From positions 1 to 64,000 of the forward strand of contig JACRAS010000051.1 of NCBI GenBank assembly GCA_016234705.1: a DNA stretch of 64,000 nucleotides, in the 5' to 3' direction. The notes under the pieces are model-generated. The model ran no database searches. It saw only the letters and a list, made by a program, of their open reading frames with translations, and was not told the DNA's origin. The position numbers were made by a program, and so were the translations under genes. Position 1 is the stretch's first letter. Each line of letters opens with the position of its first letter. This DNA is from Betaproteobacteria bacterium (GTDB lineage: Bacteria > Pseudomonadota > Gammaproteobacteria > Burkholderiales > SG8-39). Of this stretch, positions 9,234 through 18,886 are shown piece by piece.

Positions 9234-12200
9234 CTATAATTTCTTTACGAATTCGATCCACTGAACGATGTAATCTCCTGTCGCATCCGCAATCCCGGAC
9301 ATGCTTGAACCCGGGGCTACTTCAGACGCCGGACCTGTCCCTATCGCAATATCCGTAGCCTGTAGGCGCTTTGCTTCGCTTGCAAAGCTATCGATGGTAC
9401 TGGTATTTATAGGACCTCTAGACAAATCCTCGGTAACGAACCGTACTGTTCCTCCAGGCTTCGCTATCGTCAGTGCATCTTCAACTGCTGAAAAAGTTCC
9501 ACGCGTAATCAGGTTGCCTCCTCCTTCACCCCCCGCCCTAGTCGTCAGCGGAAACATAAAATCCCAAACGACAAGATCGGCTTGATCGGGTAGCGCTTCT
9601 GCGGCTTCCGTTGCAGTCATCTTGCGAAACTCTCCGCCGAAGAACTTCAGAAGCTCTTCATCGCCGGGTGCAATCGATTTCACCGGATCTGTCGCAATTA
9701 CACGATAGCCTTGCAGTGCTAGATCGACGGAGTGTCCAGCATCACCCGCGCCCAATTCAACTGCTACTGGCTGCTCCTTTAGGACTTGTTGATACGCCGT
9801 ATCCGATTGCTCCGCGACATCTTCTATAGTTTCCTGCACAAGCGTCGACGCGTCGCCGCCATTTCGAAGTTTACTAATGATGGCGCCGCCACCTTTCAAC
9901 GTCCCAGCAGTTGCCGCTCCGATAAACGCATCCCAAGCGAGATCCTCGCGCGTGGTCTCTTTGCCCAATAGGGACCTGGTCACGGTTCCGCCCGCAGCGC
10001 TGGCGCCGGCTTCTCCGGCGAGAAATATGCCTCCACTGGTAAGCGATCCTTCCGCAACCAAACTTAGTCCTCCGGTTGCGCCGGCGATGCCTCCAGAGAC
10101 AGCTCCTCCGGCTGAATGAGCTGCTACGGTACCCCAATCGATCCCTTTCGGATTGCTCCATTCACGCCAAATACCGACCGCTGCACCCACACTCGCCCCA
10201 ACTGCTGCTCCCCCTAAAACTAGGCCAACCTGAATTACTTTCCCATCTGGATCATAGAAAACAACAGGATTGTTCCCCCCGTATGCGTAGGAGAGCTGAT
10301 CTGGCTTGGGATCCACGCTGCACCACCTTGCCACCCAAGGCGCGTAATACCGCGCCCCGTGGTAGTACAACCCGCTCTCCTCATCCCGCTCCTTGCCCGT
10401 GTACCGATAGCGCCTCGGCGTCTCGGTCTGGCTTCTCGCCGCCTGGTATGAAGTACTGCCGTAGGGGGTGTACTCCTCGTACGAAATGATCTGAGCTTGA
10501 TCGTCGAGATCCAAACAGGCCGAGCCGAGGTGATTGCCAAACTGGAAGCGGATGAGTTGTTTCGCGGTGCCGTCGTCGACATCGTTGCGCGTTTCAACCA
10601 GCGCGATCCGTTGTTTGTCGTCCATAATGTGCAGCGTTTCCCGGACCAGCCCCGCGTCGACCCCCGAGTGCCTGCGGTATATTTCAAAGCCGCCCAGATA
10701 GATACGCTCGTCTTTCAAGGCGCCGGTAGCCAATTCCGTGACCTTGCGCACGCGCTGCCCGCCGGCGTCATACACGTAATAGGTGCGCTCGCCCTGGCAC
10801 TTGGCACCGTCGGTGTCCGAGGAGCCGACGGCCTGACGCTGGGTCATCTGCAACTGGTCCCTGAAGTCCCACTGCATTGCTTGCAGTTGTGGCATGCGCA
10901 GCATGTTGCCGTGGGCGTCGTAGGAGTAGATTTCCGCCGCGTCGCTGCCTACCGTGGTGCTGCTCAGCCGATTGCTCTGCTTGGCAGAGTCGATCAAGCT
11001 CGCTTCGCTGTAGGTGTAAGAGCGCGTCCAGCCCGCATGCGCCGGATCGCTGCCGCGATGCTGCATCTCCAGGAAGTTTCCAACAGCGTCGTAGACGTAG
11101 CGCTCGGCGTGAGAGCCCATGGCGTTGCCGTCTCCCGGATGCAGCAAGCCGACGCGCGCGGCGTCGTTGTACGAGTGAGGAATCGGCGATCCGCCGGCCT
11201 GACCAAGATGCTCGCGTCCCGTTGCTTCGATCAACCGGTAGATGGCGTCGTAGGTATATTCCGCGCTCGGTTCGACGCGCTGGTTGCGGAAGTAGACGGT
11301 CTGCTGCGCGTCGTCTCGAATGTGGGTGATGTTTCCGACCGGATCGTAGGTATAACTTAGATTCTGCACCTGGCAGCCGGGCCAGCCTGAAGTTGGCGTA
11401 TCCGGACAATCGTCGGGGAAAGTCGTTACATCGCGCCTAGTCAGCAGATGAATCAGGCGGAATGTCAAAGGGTCGTATTCGTACTCGGTCTTCGCACCGT
11501 TGCCGTATTCGATTAGGGTACGCCGACCCTTGGCGTCGTAGTCGATGTCGTTGACAAAGGGCGTTGCCTCGGCAGCGCCACGCAGATTCGCCTCGATCCG
11601 CTCCAGCAAATTGGCTTCGTTATACGTGGGGCGAATCACGCTGGCGTCCGGCGCGGTCAGCTCCGTCGGCCGGTTCAGCGCATCGTAGAGAGTACGCCTA
11701 GTGTAGGTCGACGCTTCCAGTGCCACGTCTACCGACCAATCCAAGGTCGTCTTGTATTCCACGGCAAGCTGGCGCTGGCTGCGCAGCAGATTGCCCTTGA
11801 AATCGTAATCGTCGCTGGTGACGACGCCTGCCTGATCGTAAAGCTGCACCACCTTGCCGCGCAGATTGTTCGCCTCCGGATCAGGCTGCCCCTCGCCATA
11901 AACAGTACGTCCCACCAGCAACTCGGTTCCGACGCCCTCGCGCAGGTAGGCCTCGGTTGGCCGCTGCAGCGGATCGTACGCGGTCCGAAACCGATGATCA
12001 CGACTGTTCCAGCCGTAGATGGATTTGCCGGCCACGTCTAGCAGCATCCAGCGTTCTCCGGCCTCCATGCTGGCCTGGTGGATGCGGTTGCCGAGCATGT
12101 CGTAGTCGTAGCGCATGACGACGCGGTCCTTGGCATCGACGACTTCGCGCTGGTTGCCTTCAATGTCCAGAAGAATGCGCGTGCTGTGGAAGTCCTCGTT

Positions 12201-15200
12201 GGTCGGATCACTGGAGGCCGCGTCGCTATACCTGAACTTGTTGTGCGCGACGGTGAGGAAGGCGCGTCCGAGCGAATCGGCATGGGTGACGGTCGGCGTT
12301 TCCGCATGGACGGCCGCCTTGCGTGCCGCATTCTGTTCCTGCGCGCCCAACGCCCCGGACTCGCGCTGCGCGTACCAGCCGGGCAGATACGCCGTATCGG
12401 GAAGGCGGCGAAAAAACTCGCCCACATCGACACCCGCCCCGGGGTCGGCCACCAGCAAGGTATCGCTTCCATCCCAGGTCTCCTGCCGCCACGGATCGAA
12501 GACAACCTTGTCCCAAGTACGGTCGGGGTGCAGCGTGGCAACCACGCGCGCAACGGGATCGTAGAAGAGCACCGGGCTCACGCCGATGCGAACGTCGAAT
12601 TCGAAGTCATGCCTGTCGGTGAAGAACGGCTCGTATTGCCGCACCGGCTTGCCTTTGTTGTTGAACACCGTCCAGCCGCTGCCCACCCAGCGCGGGTCGA
12701 CGTCCGTGTCGGTGAGGACCGGCTGGTTGCTTGCGTCGAGCACAATCTCCCCATCTTCGTCCCGCTCGGGAACGGGCCCGGGCTCGGCCTGAACCTTCTT
12801 CTGGATTTCGCGGCCGAAGCCGTCGGAATAGGAGAAGCTGACTTGCACCTTAAGACCGCCGTCCGGAACCGGATCGCTCGCATGTGTCTCGCGCAGCACT
12901 GTCGCGGAGAACGGCGGTTGATCCGGATCCTGAGTGCGGCGGTATCGCCCCACGTCGTAGACAATGCGCGTGGAAGCCTTGCCGAGCGATGTCGCCGCGC
13001 CGGGCCCTTTCGGATTACTCAGGAAGCGGTCGGTCTCGGCTTGAGTGAGGTCGGCCTCGAAACCGTCTAAGGAATCGCCAAGGGTCTCGGTCGTCTTCCC
13101 CATGATGGCTGTGCCCGCTACCAGGCCCAGCGCGTCGAAGGCGGCGGCCGCGCGGTTGCCGTTTGCGTCGGTGACAAGCGTCGGCTGCAGCACGCGGTAG
13201 TCGTGCTGCGCGTTGACGGTATTGCCCAAGGCGTCCCGCGTCCCACGCACCAACAGGTCGTAGTCGTCGTAGCTGACGACCGTTTCGGTGTTGATCGTAT
13301 CCGTATGGAACGGGTCGCGGTAGCGATTCGGCAGGTAGAAATGCTGCCCGCTGTAGTCGCGTTCGGTGGCGTCGTCGTCGGTGGCACCCGGGGAATAGAA
13401 GATTCGACCGCTCGGGATCCACCAGTTGGCGTCACCCTCGCTATGCATGTACCTGCCATCGTCGGCGAGTACTGCATCCAGATCGACCTGCAACAGTTTT
13501 CCGCTGTCGACATAGATCTGCTTGGCCAGCCCCGGGGTGAACGCCAGTCTGTAGCTTTCGCCGGGAAGCGCCAGCGACTCCAATGTGCCCAAAGCCTGCA
13601 GATCGGTCAGGTCGTCCTTACGATAGAGCGTGCGTACATGCTCGATCAACCGTTTCTGCGTTTGCCCGGAAACAGGCGCTTCTTCATAGTCGAGGAGCGC
13701 CGCCGCCGCGCACTCACCCAATAGCTCATCGAAGGTAAAGCGGTCGCTGTCGCTGGCATCGCGCAACCCGGTCATCTCGTAGGTTCGGGATTCACACGGC
13801 AACGGCGCGCGGTAAGCATCGTCTTCCGTGATGGCATTGGTAAATCTATTTTCGGTATAAGTGATAGGCGTCTGCGTCTGCTTGTCCTGATCTTCAGATG
13901 CAAGGTCTGGATCGGGATTACGCCGTTCGTAGCCGATGGCAGCGGACTTAAGGACATTGCCGTAGTCGTCCACCTCCAGAGTCATCGCGTGTCCCACGCG
14001 CGGATCGTTCGGATTGCGCTCGTAGTGATAACTGATGGCCTCGCGCGGGTGCGCAAGGAACACGCCGTGCCGGTTGTCGGCCTTCGGCTGCAAGCATCGA
14101 ATATCGAAGTTCTGTTCGGTGACTATGTAGGGATGCGGTTCCTTGTCAGTACCGTCGAGGGCGTAAATTTCCTGCCGCAGCATCGCGCCTTTCAGCGCTC
14201 GGCAGGCTTCGCGTTCTTCCTCGGCATCAAGCTCCGCTGGAAGCATCGTGTCTTCGATCAGGAGCTGTTTCGTTTCTTCGTCCGTCAGACCCGGCTCGCG
14301 GTAATACTCGCCGATGTCGTCGGCGTCCAACAGCCCGGCAAAGTACTTGGAGATGCGATCGCGGCCGAGGTAGACGCCGGTGTGGAACCAGGTCTTGGTC
14401 AGTACCGGCGGCACATGCGAGGATTCTTCGACGTTGTCGCCGGGCGGGAAAGCGCTGCTGGCGCCCAGTGCGGCGAACTCCTCGGTGTCCCATTGCTCGA
14501 CCATGCCGAAGCCGCGGAACTCGCGCTCGGCGCCGTCGAAATAGCCGTGGTGGTAGGCGTAGCGCGTGACGAAAAGGTTGCGGCTGATGCAGTCGTAGAT
14601 TTCGACGCGCTCGACCACATGCACCGGAAACGGCAGGCTGGTGATCCACGGCTTTCCGCCCGCTTTGTCGGCGAGATAGAATGCGGTCGATGACACATAG
14701 GAAACATGCGTTTCGGCGCCGAGATTATTGACAGTCTTGACGAGCAGGTGCGGTTTCTCGCCGCCCATGAGGTCCACGTAGCGCATCCGGCGGCTAGTGT
14801 CCGCGGGCAGCGGCGAGGACCACGTCAGGCAGGCGGTGCCCTTGCCGAGGAGATCCAGCACCTGTACCGACGAGAGGTCGTCCACCCGCGGAAACTGCGG
14901 CACGGTGGCGGCGTCGCTCCAGCGGTTGCCCGACTGGTTGAAATAGACGCGCGCCCCGTCGTGCCGCAGATAGATGATGTCGGTGACGCCGCTGCCGTCC
15001 GTGTCGGCAAGCCGGATGCGCTGCTGGCTGAAAATGTCCGGCGCGTCGAACCACGGCGCGTTGTCCATCGCGACCTTGGCGCCGAAGCGGGCATAGCCGA
15101 GGTTCGGCCAGTAACAGACCGCTCCATTGCGGATGCGCACTATGTCGGTGAGGCCATCGCCCGACATATCGGCGAGATAAATGGACTGCGTGGCATCCGC

Positions 15201-17030
15201 AAATACCAGATACGGGCCTTTCTCCTCATCGAAACTCTTTGCGACGCGTTCGGCCGCGGCGAAGCCTTCCTCGGCGAGCGAGGCGTGCCATACGAAAGCA
15301 TCATCCTCGGTAATGATGAGGTCGGCGTGACCATCGCCGGTGAGGTCCACGAACTTGAGATTGGGATCGTTCCACGCAAGGTTCGGCATGCTGGTGAAAG
15401 AGCGAAATGGCTCCCATGACGCATCCAGCGTGCGCTCATAGAAACCCGGGGTCGGGGATTCGAACAGGGCAACGTCCAACTGGCCGTCCCCCGCGAGATC
15501 GAGCAGTTGATGATTGCTGCCTGCCGCAGCCAGCGAGGGAATCTCGGCGACACGGATCATGGGACCAAAACTGCCGGCGCCGCGGTTATCCTTGTAGTGC
15601 CAGGCGCCTTGCCGCCGGGACAGAATGCCCGGGATGCCCTCGCCGTCCAGATCGATCCATTGATACTGTCCCTCGTCCAATCCGACGGGCAGGTTCTCCA
15701 GGCTGGCGGCGTCGATGTTTTGAACCGGCAACAGCGCAAGCTCGGCCGCGGTCGGCGCCTTGGAATAACTGAACTCAACCGGGGGCAGCGATTTCTTCAG
15801 ATACTTGTCATTGAATGTCCCGTGTTCGTCGCGCTGGCGCACGTAGCCGGAATGAGTAACGGCGGTCATGAACGAGGCAATAGATCCTTCTTCGTAGGCG
15901 AAATCCGTCGACCGCACGAGGCAAGGCGAATCGCCGAGCGACTCGAAATCGTGAAACATCAGCACGCGCCGGCACAGGCGATAGGCGCGAACCTCGAAAC
16001 CGGCGCGGTAGCCGGAAAACGGGTCCTGCCTGACCGGCCAATCGGCGGGCTCTACGGGATCGGCCCATGCTTCGATGTAAAAGGGATCTTCGCCGTCGGC
16101 GCTTGCGCTCCGATAATGGCCTTGCTCGTAGTCGAACACGACCTGGAAATGCCACCCCGCCGCCTCGAAATCCGCCGGCTGCGCCAAGCGGGATATATTG
16201 TTTCCGTACTTGATGCGCTTGATGTAACGGTTGACCGAGCGGCCGGTCGAGGTTCGATTTCGTTCGTGGACCTGCGAGGTGTCAACCCCGGCCGAGTTTT
16301 CCTCGGCGTACTCGTAGACGATGACGTTGCCCTTGTCGTCGTGGCTTTGGCAGACGAGCCAGTTGAAAATACGGCTCGAATCGTTCGGATCGGCAATACG
16401 GCTGTCATCTGTCTTGCCGTACCAAGTGGTGACGTTGTCCTTACCGATTGACCGCCAAAAAGAATCCGAGCTGTCGGTTTGATCGGTCCAGCGCTCGATA
16501 CGGGCGAACAAGCCTTCGATACGCGGGCGGTAGCGCTGTATGCGGTAGGTCTTTCCACCCACGGTGCGGGGCGGCACGGCTTCGGGCACCCAGTTGCCCT
16601 CATCGTCCTGTGTCAGTACTGGCACCAGGTCTTCGGCGCCGGAGAGGATGAATTCGTCGGGCGCTTCCGCGTCAAAATACCGTGGGAGACCTTTGTCGGT
16701 CTTGCGCGTGATCGCGGGAAGGCTCAGGTTCCAGCCGAAACCGAATGGGCCGTTGCCGGCCCCCGAGTCGTATGACAAGGAAAGTTGCGGGCCGAACCCA
16801 CCCCGGCCCGGCGTGACGGCAATGGGAACCGACAGCGAACCGGTTCCCGTTACCGGATTCGCGGCGAATTTCTCGCCTATGCCGTGGATTGCACCGCCGC
16901 CCTTGGGCAATGCGATCACAGGCGGGGCGTTTGAACCGGACGGAACGGACGACGCACGCGACGATGGGGAGGTGCCGGTAGCGGGCGCCGAGGCGAATGT
17001 TTCCAATAGCGGCTTGGATTGTTGCGCCAT
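9234..17030 (-). CDS. Tc toxin TcB-TcC fusion protein with Rhs core and methyltransferase-like C-terminal tip
   Basis: 2598 residues joining what are usually two proteins. The N-terminal part is TcB: an SpvB domain (about 45-330, with GGFGPQLSLSYDSGAG), FG-GAP/VCBS-like propeller repeats (DLTGDGHADLI about 563, DMSGDGLTDIV about 622, DTDGSGVTDII about 675) and a TcB middle/C domain (about 850-1100). The TcC part has YD/Rhs repeats (about 1400-2200) ending in the conserved core RYTGKERDEESGLYYHGARY (2209 on) and YDPDGK (2259-2264), the self-cleavage region that releases the effector inside the BC cocoon. The last 334 residues are the variable tip: a Gly/Ala-rich hydrophobic lead-in (about 2265-2385), then a Rossmann-like domain (about 2418-2598) with VAVELGAGDAG, VIATDP, DLVVWDF and GGTVRFVTED, matching class I SAM-methyltransferase motifs I, II, IV and strand 5. 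The start has GGAGG just upstream. No immunity gene follows, as expected for toxins aimed at eukaryotes. Confidence 0.93.
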   Translation of the reverse strand: MAQQSKPLLETFASAPATGTSPSSRASSVPSGSNAPPVIALPKGGGAIHGIGEKFAANPVTGTGSLSVPIAVTPGRGGFGPQLSLSYDSGAGNGPFGFGWNLSLPAITRKTDKGLPRYFDAEAPDEFILSGAEDLVPVLTQDDEGNWVPEAVPPRTVGGKTYRIQRYRPRIEGLFARIERWTDQTDSSDSFWRSIGKDNVTTWYGKTDDSRIADPNDSSRIFNWLVCQSHDDKGNVIVYEYAEENSAGVDTSQVHERNRTSTGRSVNRYIKRIKYGNNISRLAQPADFEAAGWHFQVVFDYEQGHYRSASADGEDPFYIEAWADPVEPADWPVRQDPFSGYRAGFEVRAYRLCRRVLMFHDFESLGDSPCLVRSTDFAYEEGSIASFMTAVTHSGYVRQRDEHGTFNDKYLKKSLPPVEFSYSKAPTAAELALLPVQNIDAASLENLPVGLDEGQYQWIDLDGEGIPGILSRRQGAWHYKDNRGAGSFGPMIRVAEIPSLAAAGSNHQLLDLAGDGQLDVALFESPTPGFYERTLDASWEPFRSFTSMPNLAWNDPNLKFVDLTGDGHADLIITEDDAFVWHASLAEEGFAAAERVAKSFDEEKGPYLVFADATQSIYLADMSGDGLTDIVRIRNGAVCYWPNLGYARFGAKVAMDNAPWFDAPDIFSQQRIRLADTDGSGVTDIIYLRHDGARVYFNQSGNRWSDAATVPQFPRVDDLSSVQVLDLLGKGTACLTWSSPLPADTSRRMRYVDLMGGEKPHLLVKTVNNLGAETHVSYVSSTAFYLADKAGGKPWITSLPFPVHVVERVEIYDCISRNLFVTRYAYHHGYFDGAEREFRGFGMVEQWDTEEFAALGASSAFPPGDNVEESSHVPPVLTKTWFHTGVYLGRDRISKYFAGLLDADDIGEYYREPGLTDEETKQLLIEDTMLPAELDAEEEREACRALKGAMLRQEIYALDGTDKEPHPYIVTEQNFDIRCLQPKADNRHGVFLAHPREAISYHYERNPNDPRVGHAMTLEVDDYGNVLKSAAIGYERRNPDPDLASEDQDKQTQTPITYTENRFTNAITEDDAYRAPLPCESRTYEMTGLRDASDSDRFTFDELLGECAAAALLDYEEAPVSGQTQKRLIEHVRTLYRKDDLTDLQALGTLESLALPGESYRLAFTPGLAKQIYVDSGKLLQVDLDAVLADDGRYMHSEGDANWWIPSGRIFYSPGATDDDATERDYSGQHFYLPNRYRDPFHTDTINTETVVSYDDYDLLVRGTRDALGNTVNAQHDYRVLQPTLVTDANGNRAAAAFDALGLVAGTAIMGKTTETLGDSLDGFEADLTQAETDRFLSNPKGPGAATSLGKASTRIVYDVGRYRRTQDPDQPPFSATVLRETHASDPVPDGGLKVQVSFSYSDGFGREIQKKVQAEPGPVPERDEDGEIVLDASNQPVLTDTDVDPRWVGSGWTVFNNKGKPVRQYEPFFTDRHDFEFDVRIGVSPVLFYDPVARVVATLHPDRTWDKVVFDPWRQETWDGSDTLLVADPGAGVDVGEFFRRLPDTAYLPGWYAQRESGALGAQEQNAARKAAVHAETPTVTHADSLGRAFLTVAHNKFRYSDAASSDPTNEDFHSTRILLDIEGNQREVVDAKDRVVMRYDYDMLGNRIHQASMEAGERWMLLDVAGKSIYGWNSRDHRFRTAYDPLQRPTEAYLREGVGTELLVGRTVYGEGQPDPEANNLRGKVVQLYDQAGVVTSDDYDFKGNLLRSQRQLAVEYKTTLDWSVDVALEASTYTRRTLYDALNRPTELTAPDASVIRPTYNEANLLERIEANLRGAAEATPFVNDIDYDAKGRRTLIEYGNGAKTEYEYDPLTFRLIHLLTRRDVTTFPDDCPDTPTSGWPGCQVQNLSYTYDPVGNITHIRDDAQQTVYFRNQRVEPSAEYTYDAIYRLIEATGREHLGQAGGSPIPHSYNDAARVGLLHPGDGNAMGSHAERYVYDAVGNFLEMQHRGSDPAHAGWTRSYTYSEASLIDSAKQSNRLSSTTVGSDAAEIYSYDAHGNMLRMPQLQAMQWDFRDQLQMTQRQAVGSSDTDGAKCQGERTYYVYDAGGQRVRKVTELATGALKDERIYLGGFEIYRRHSGVDAGLVRETLHIMDDKQRIALVETRNDVDDGTAKQLIRFQFGNHLGSACLDLDDQAQIISYEEYTPYGSTSYQAARSQTETPRRYRYTGKERDEESGLYYHGARYYAPWVARWCSVDPKPDQLSYAYGGNNPVVFYDPDGKVIQVGLVLGGAAVGASVGAAVGIWREWSNPKGIDWGTVAAHSAGGAVSGGIAGATGGLSLVAEGSLTSGGIFLAGEAGASAAGGTVTRSLLGKETTREDLAWDAFIGAATAGTLKGGGAIISKLRNGGDASTLVQETIEDVAEQSDTAYQQVLKEQPVAVELGAGDAGHSVDLALQGYRVIATDPVKSIAPGDEELLKFFGGEFRKMTATEAAEALPDQADLVVWDFMFPLTTRAGGEGGGNLITRGTFSAVEDALTIAKPGGTVRFVTEDLSRGPINTSTIDSFASEAKRLQATDIAIGTGPASEVAPGSSMSGIADATGDYIVQWIEFVKKL

Positions 17031-17156
17031 ACCCCCCCTCCAGTCGAACTGACACGCCGCCCGGCGTGGCAGCCAAGCCGTTGTTTACTGTGCCCCCGCC
17101 GGCCGCGACTTCAATGCACGGGCATGTCCTTTTTTTCTTGCGGGAGATCAAACAGC

Positions 17157-17185
17157 TTAGTAGATTTTTGTTCGCCTACTGGCAA
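17157..17185 (-). promoter_or_regulatory. candidate sigma70 promoter for the Tc operon
   Basis: On the minus strand TTGCCA (17180-17185) and TACTAA (17157-17162) are 17 bases apart. This would give a leader of roughly 120 bases before the TcBC start at 17030. It lies in the 428-bp stretch 17031-17458, in which no convincing gene was found. Matches are partial, so this is a suggestion only. Confidence 0.3.
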
Positions 17186-17439
17186 TCGAAGATCAACGTC
17201 GTCCGCACCGACTCGCCTAGCGCGAAAAACATCGTATTCCTGCGGAATTCGCATGTCAAATCCGAGAACGACAATCCGAGAACGGTCTGATCGGAAAATT
17301 CCTGCGGTTCCAATTCCTTTGGCCTGCGCCGGCGATCCCAACGGGATTGCCGGCGCCGCGCGCTGCAAAGGCGTCGATCATGAAGAAGCGACAATCGCGA
17401 GTTTTCGCAAGGGTCCGAAGTTCGCCGCCGAATGCCTGA

Positions 17440-17473
17440 ACGAGAGGCAAGTGCGGCCGCACTTACCTCTCGT
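17440..17473. repeat. 34-bp near-perfect palindrome
   Basis: Two 17-base arms centred on CGG/CCG match with a single mismatched pair (C versus T against the AAGTGCGG arm). The right half overlaps the start of repeat copy 1; the left half is absent at copy 2. It could form a strong hairpin or a dimeric operator. There is no T tract, so it is not an obvious intrinsic terminator. Confidence 0.6.
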
Positions 17474-17656
17474 ACCACTCGATTGCCCCGCGTGTCTCAA
17501 AATTCGCTTCATTTCGACCAAACCGGCATTGCGATCGGCCGGGCGCAGGCGCGATATCCTGGGGGCGCGATGCTCGGCGGCGTTATAAAATCAGCAGCAA
17601 ACCGCTGCCATCGATCCGACGCGCGAAATGAGGCGGGATTGAATTTCCTATCGTCT
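17459..17656. repeat. dispersed direct repeat, copy 1 (long form)
   Basis: 198 bp from GCACTT to ATCGTCT, nearly the same as 18625-18819 over the full length and as 19768-19911 over the right-hand 144 bp. It lies 47 bp downstream of the stop of the crotonase gene at 17704. No coding capacity is evident in any frame consistent across copies. Confidence 0.85.
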
Positions 17657-17703
17657 GGTATGACGGCGATGCTTGCGCAAAATCACGCCGCCCCTCGAGG
17701 GCT

Positions 17704-18492
17704 TCAGCGGCCGGTAAAGCGTGGCGGGCGCTTCCCCACGAAGGCGTCGATGGCTTCCTTGTGGTCGTGGGTGGCGAAGCACTGCTTCTCCAACGCCAGG
17801 GAAGTGTCCAGCATCAGGTTGGCGGCATCCCGGAGCACCTTGTTCACGGCGGCCTTGGTGCCGCGGATGGCCCGTTGCGGGCCCGCCGCCAGCCGCGTGG
17901 CGATGGCCATGGCCTTGTCCATCAATTCCCCTGCCGGTGCCACATGATTGACGAGGCCGAGCCGATACGCTTCGGCGGCGCTCAGGAGTTCTCCCGTCAT
18001 CAAATATTCCTTGGCCCGGGCCGCCCCCACCAGCCAAGGCCAGATCACCGCCCCGCCGTCGCCCGCCACGACTCCGGCATGCACATGGGTGTCGCCGATC
18101 CGGGCGTTGTCGGCGGCGATCACGATGTCGCAAAACAACGCCAGGGTCGCCCCCAGGCCGGTGGCGGGTCCGTTTACCGCGGCGATGATGGGCTGCTCCA
18201 CTTCCAGCAGGTCGAGGATGATCTTGCGAGCCTCGCTGAACAGGGCATCCAGCTCTTCCGGGGTGATGTTGCTCATCCACTTCAGGTCGCCGCCGGCGCA
18301 GAATCCCCGGCCGCGGCCGGTGAGGATGATCGCGTGAGCTTCCGGGTCGCGAGCCATGTCTGCGAATACCCGGGAGAGTTCCCGGTGCAGCAGGGCATCG
18401 GTGGCGTTGAGGGCCTCCGGGCGGTTGAGGCTCACGACGAGAACCTTGCCGGCACGCTCGAAGGAAATGTTTCGATAACCGCTGTAGTCCAT
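17704..18492 (-). CDS. enoyl-CoA hydratase/isomerase (crotonase) family protein
   Basis: 262 residues, normal crotonase length. The start MDYSGYRNISF at 18492 is chosen over a longer upstream frame because GGAGGAGG lies six bases before it and the upstream extension reads through repeat DNA. Crotonase features: LNRPEALNA, oxyanion-hole segments FCAGGDLKWM and NGPATGLGATLALF, and AARAKEYLMTG. Where rat enoyl-CoA hydratase has its first catalytic Glu this protein has GDTHVHAG (His), while the second Glu (AKEY) is kept, so the reaction may not be simple hydration. It resembles the protein at 23404-24210 closely, including the shared AGDGGAVIWP. It sits in an acyl-CoA cluster but seems to have its own promoter. 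The substrate is unknown. Confidence 0.9.
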   Translation of the reverse strand: MDYSGYRNISFERAGKVLVVSLNRPEALNATDALLHRELSRVFADMARDPEAHAIILTGRGRGFCAGGDLKWMSNITPEELDALFSEARKIILDLLEVEQPIIAAVNGPATGLGATLALFCDIVIAADNARIGDTHVHAGVVAGDGGAVIWPWLVGAARAKEYLMTGELLSAAEAYRLGLVNHVAPAGELMDKAMAIATRLAAGPQRAIRGTKAAVNKVLRDAANLMLDTSLALEKQCFATHDHKEAIDAFVGKRPPRFTGR

Positions 18493-18570
18493 GGCAGCCT
18501 CCTCCATTTGGTGTGTGAAGCGCGAAGCCCGAGAGGCGGGGCGGTTGGGGCGCCGCCGCAGCGTCGCTGG

Positions 18571-18599
18571 AGTGTAAATGGGCGTGACAAGTCGCGCAA
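18571..18599 (-). promoter_or_regulatory. candidate sigma70 promoter for crotonase gene 17704-18492
   Basis: On the minus strand TTGCGC (18594-18599) and TACACT (18571-18576) are 17 bases apart, predicting a start near 18564 and a leader of about 70 bases. It lies immediately downstream of repeat copy 2, which supports a transcription-unit boundary there. Confidence 0.45.
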
Positions 18600-18624
18600 G
18601 GCCGCCACCATGGCGCCCATAAGC

Positions 18625-18819
18625 GCACTTGCCCCTCGCACCACTCGATTGCCCCGCGTGTCTCAGAATTCGCGCCATTTCGACCAAACCGGCATTGCAA
18701 TCGGCCGGGGGCAGGCGCAACATCCTATGGGCGCGATGCTCGGCGGCGCTAAATCAGCAGCAAACGGCTGCCATCGGCCCGACGCGCGAAATGAGGCGGG
18801 ATTGAATTTCCTAGCGTCT
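18625..18819. repeat. dispersed direct repeat, copy 2 (long form)
   Basis: 195 bp matching copy 1 along its whole length, with a few substitutions and small indels. It starts 67 bp beyond the stop of the SDR gene (18887) and ends just upstream of the promoter candidate of the crotonase gene. The 394-bp gap 18493-18886 is otherwise leader sequence without a recognisable gene. Confidence 0.85.
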
Positions 18820-18886
18820 GCAGATAGCTCTTGTCAGACATGGTGTTCCGTAGCCCGGCATTTTTCGCGCGCAGTTGTCACCGCAG

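Noticed and set aside
9025-9261. Small minus-strand frame between the two Tc genes, a possible immunity gene
   Set aside because: It overlaps the end of the fusion gene and the start of TcA, is Cys/Arg rich without family features, and Tc toxins aimed at eukaryotes need no immunity gene.
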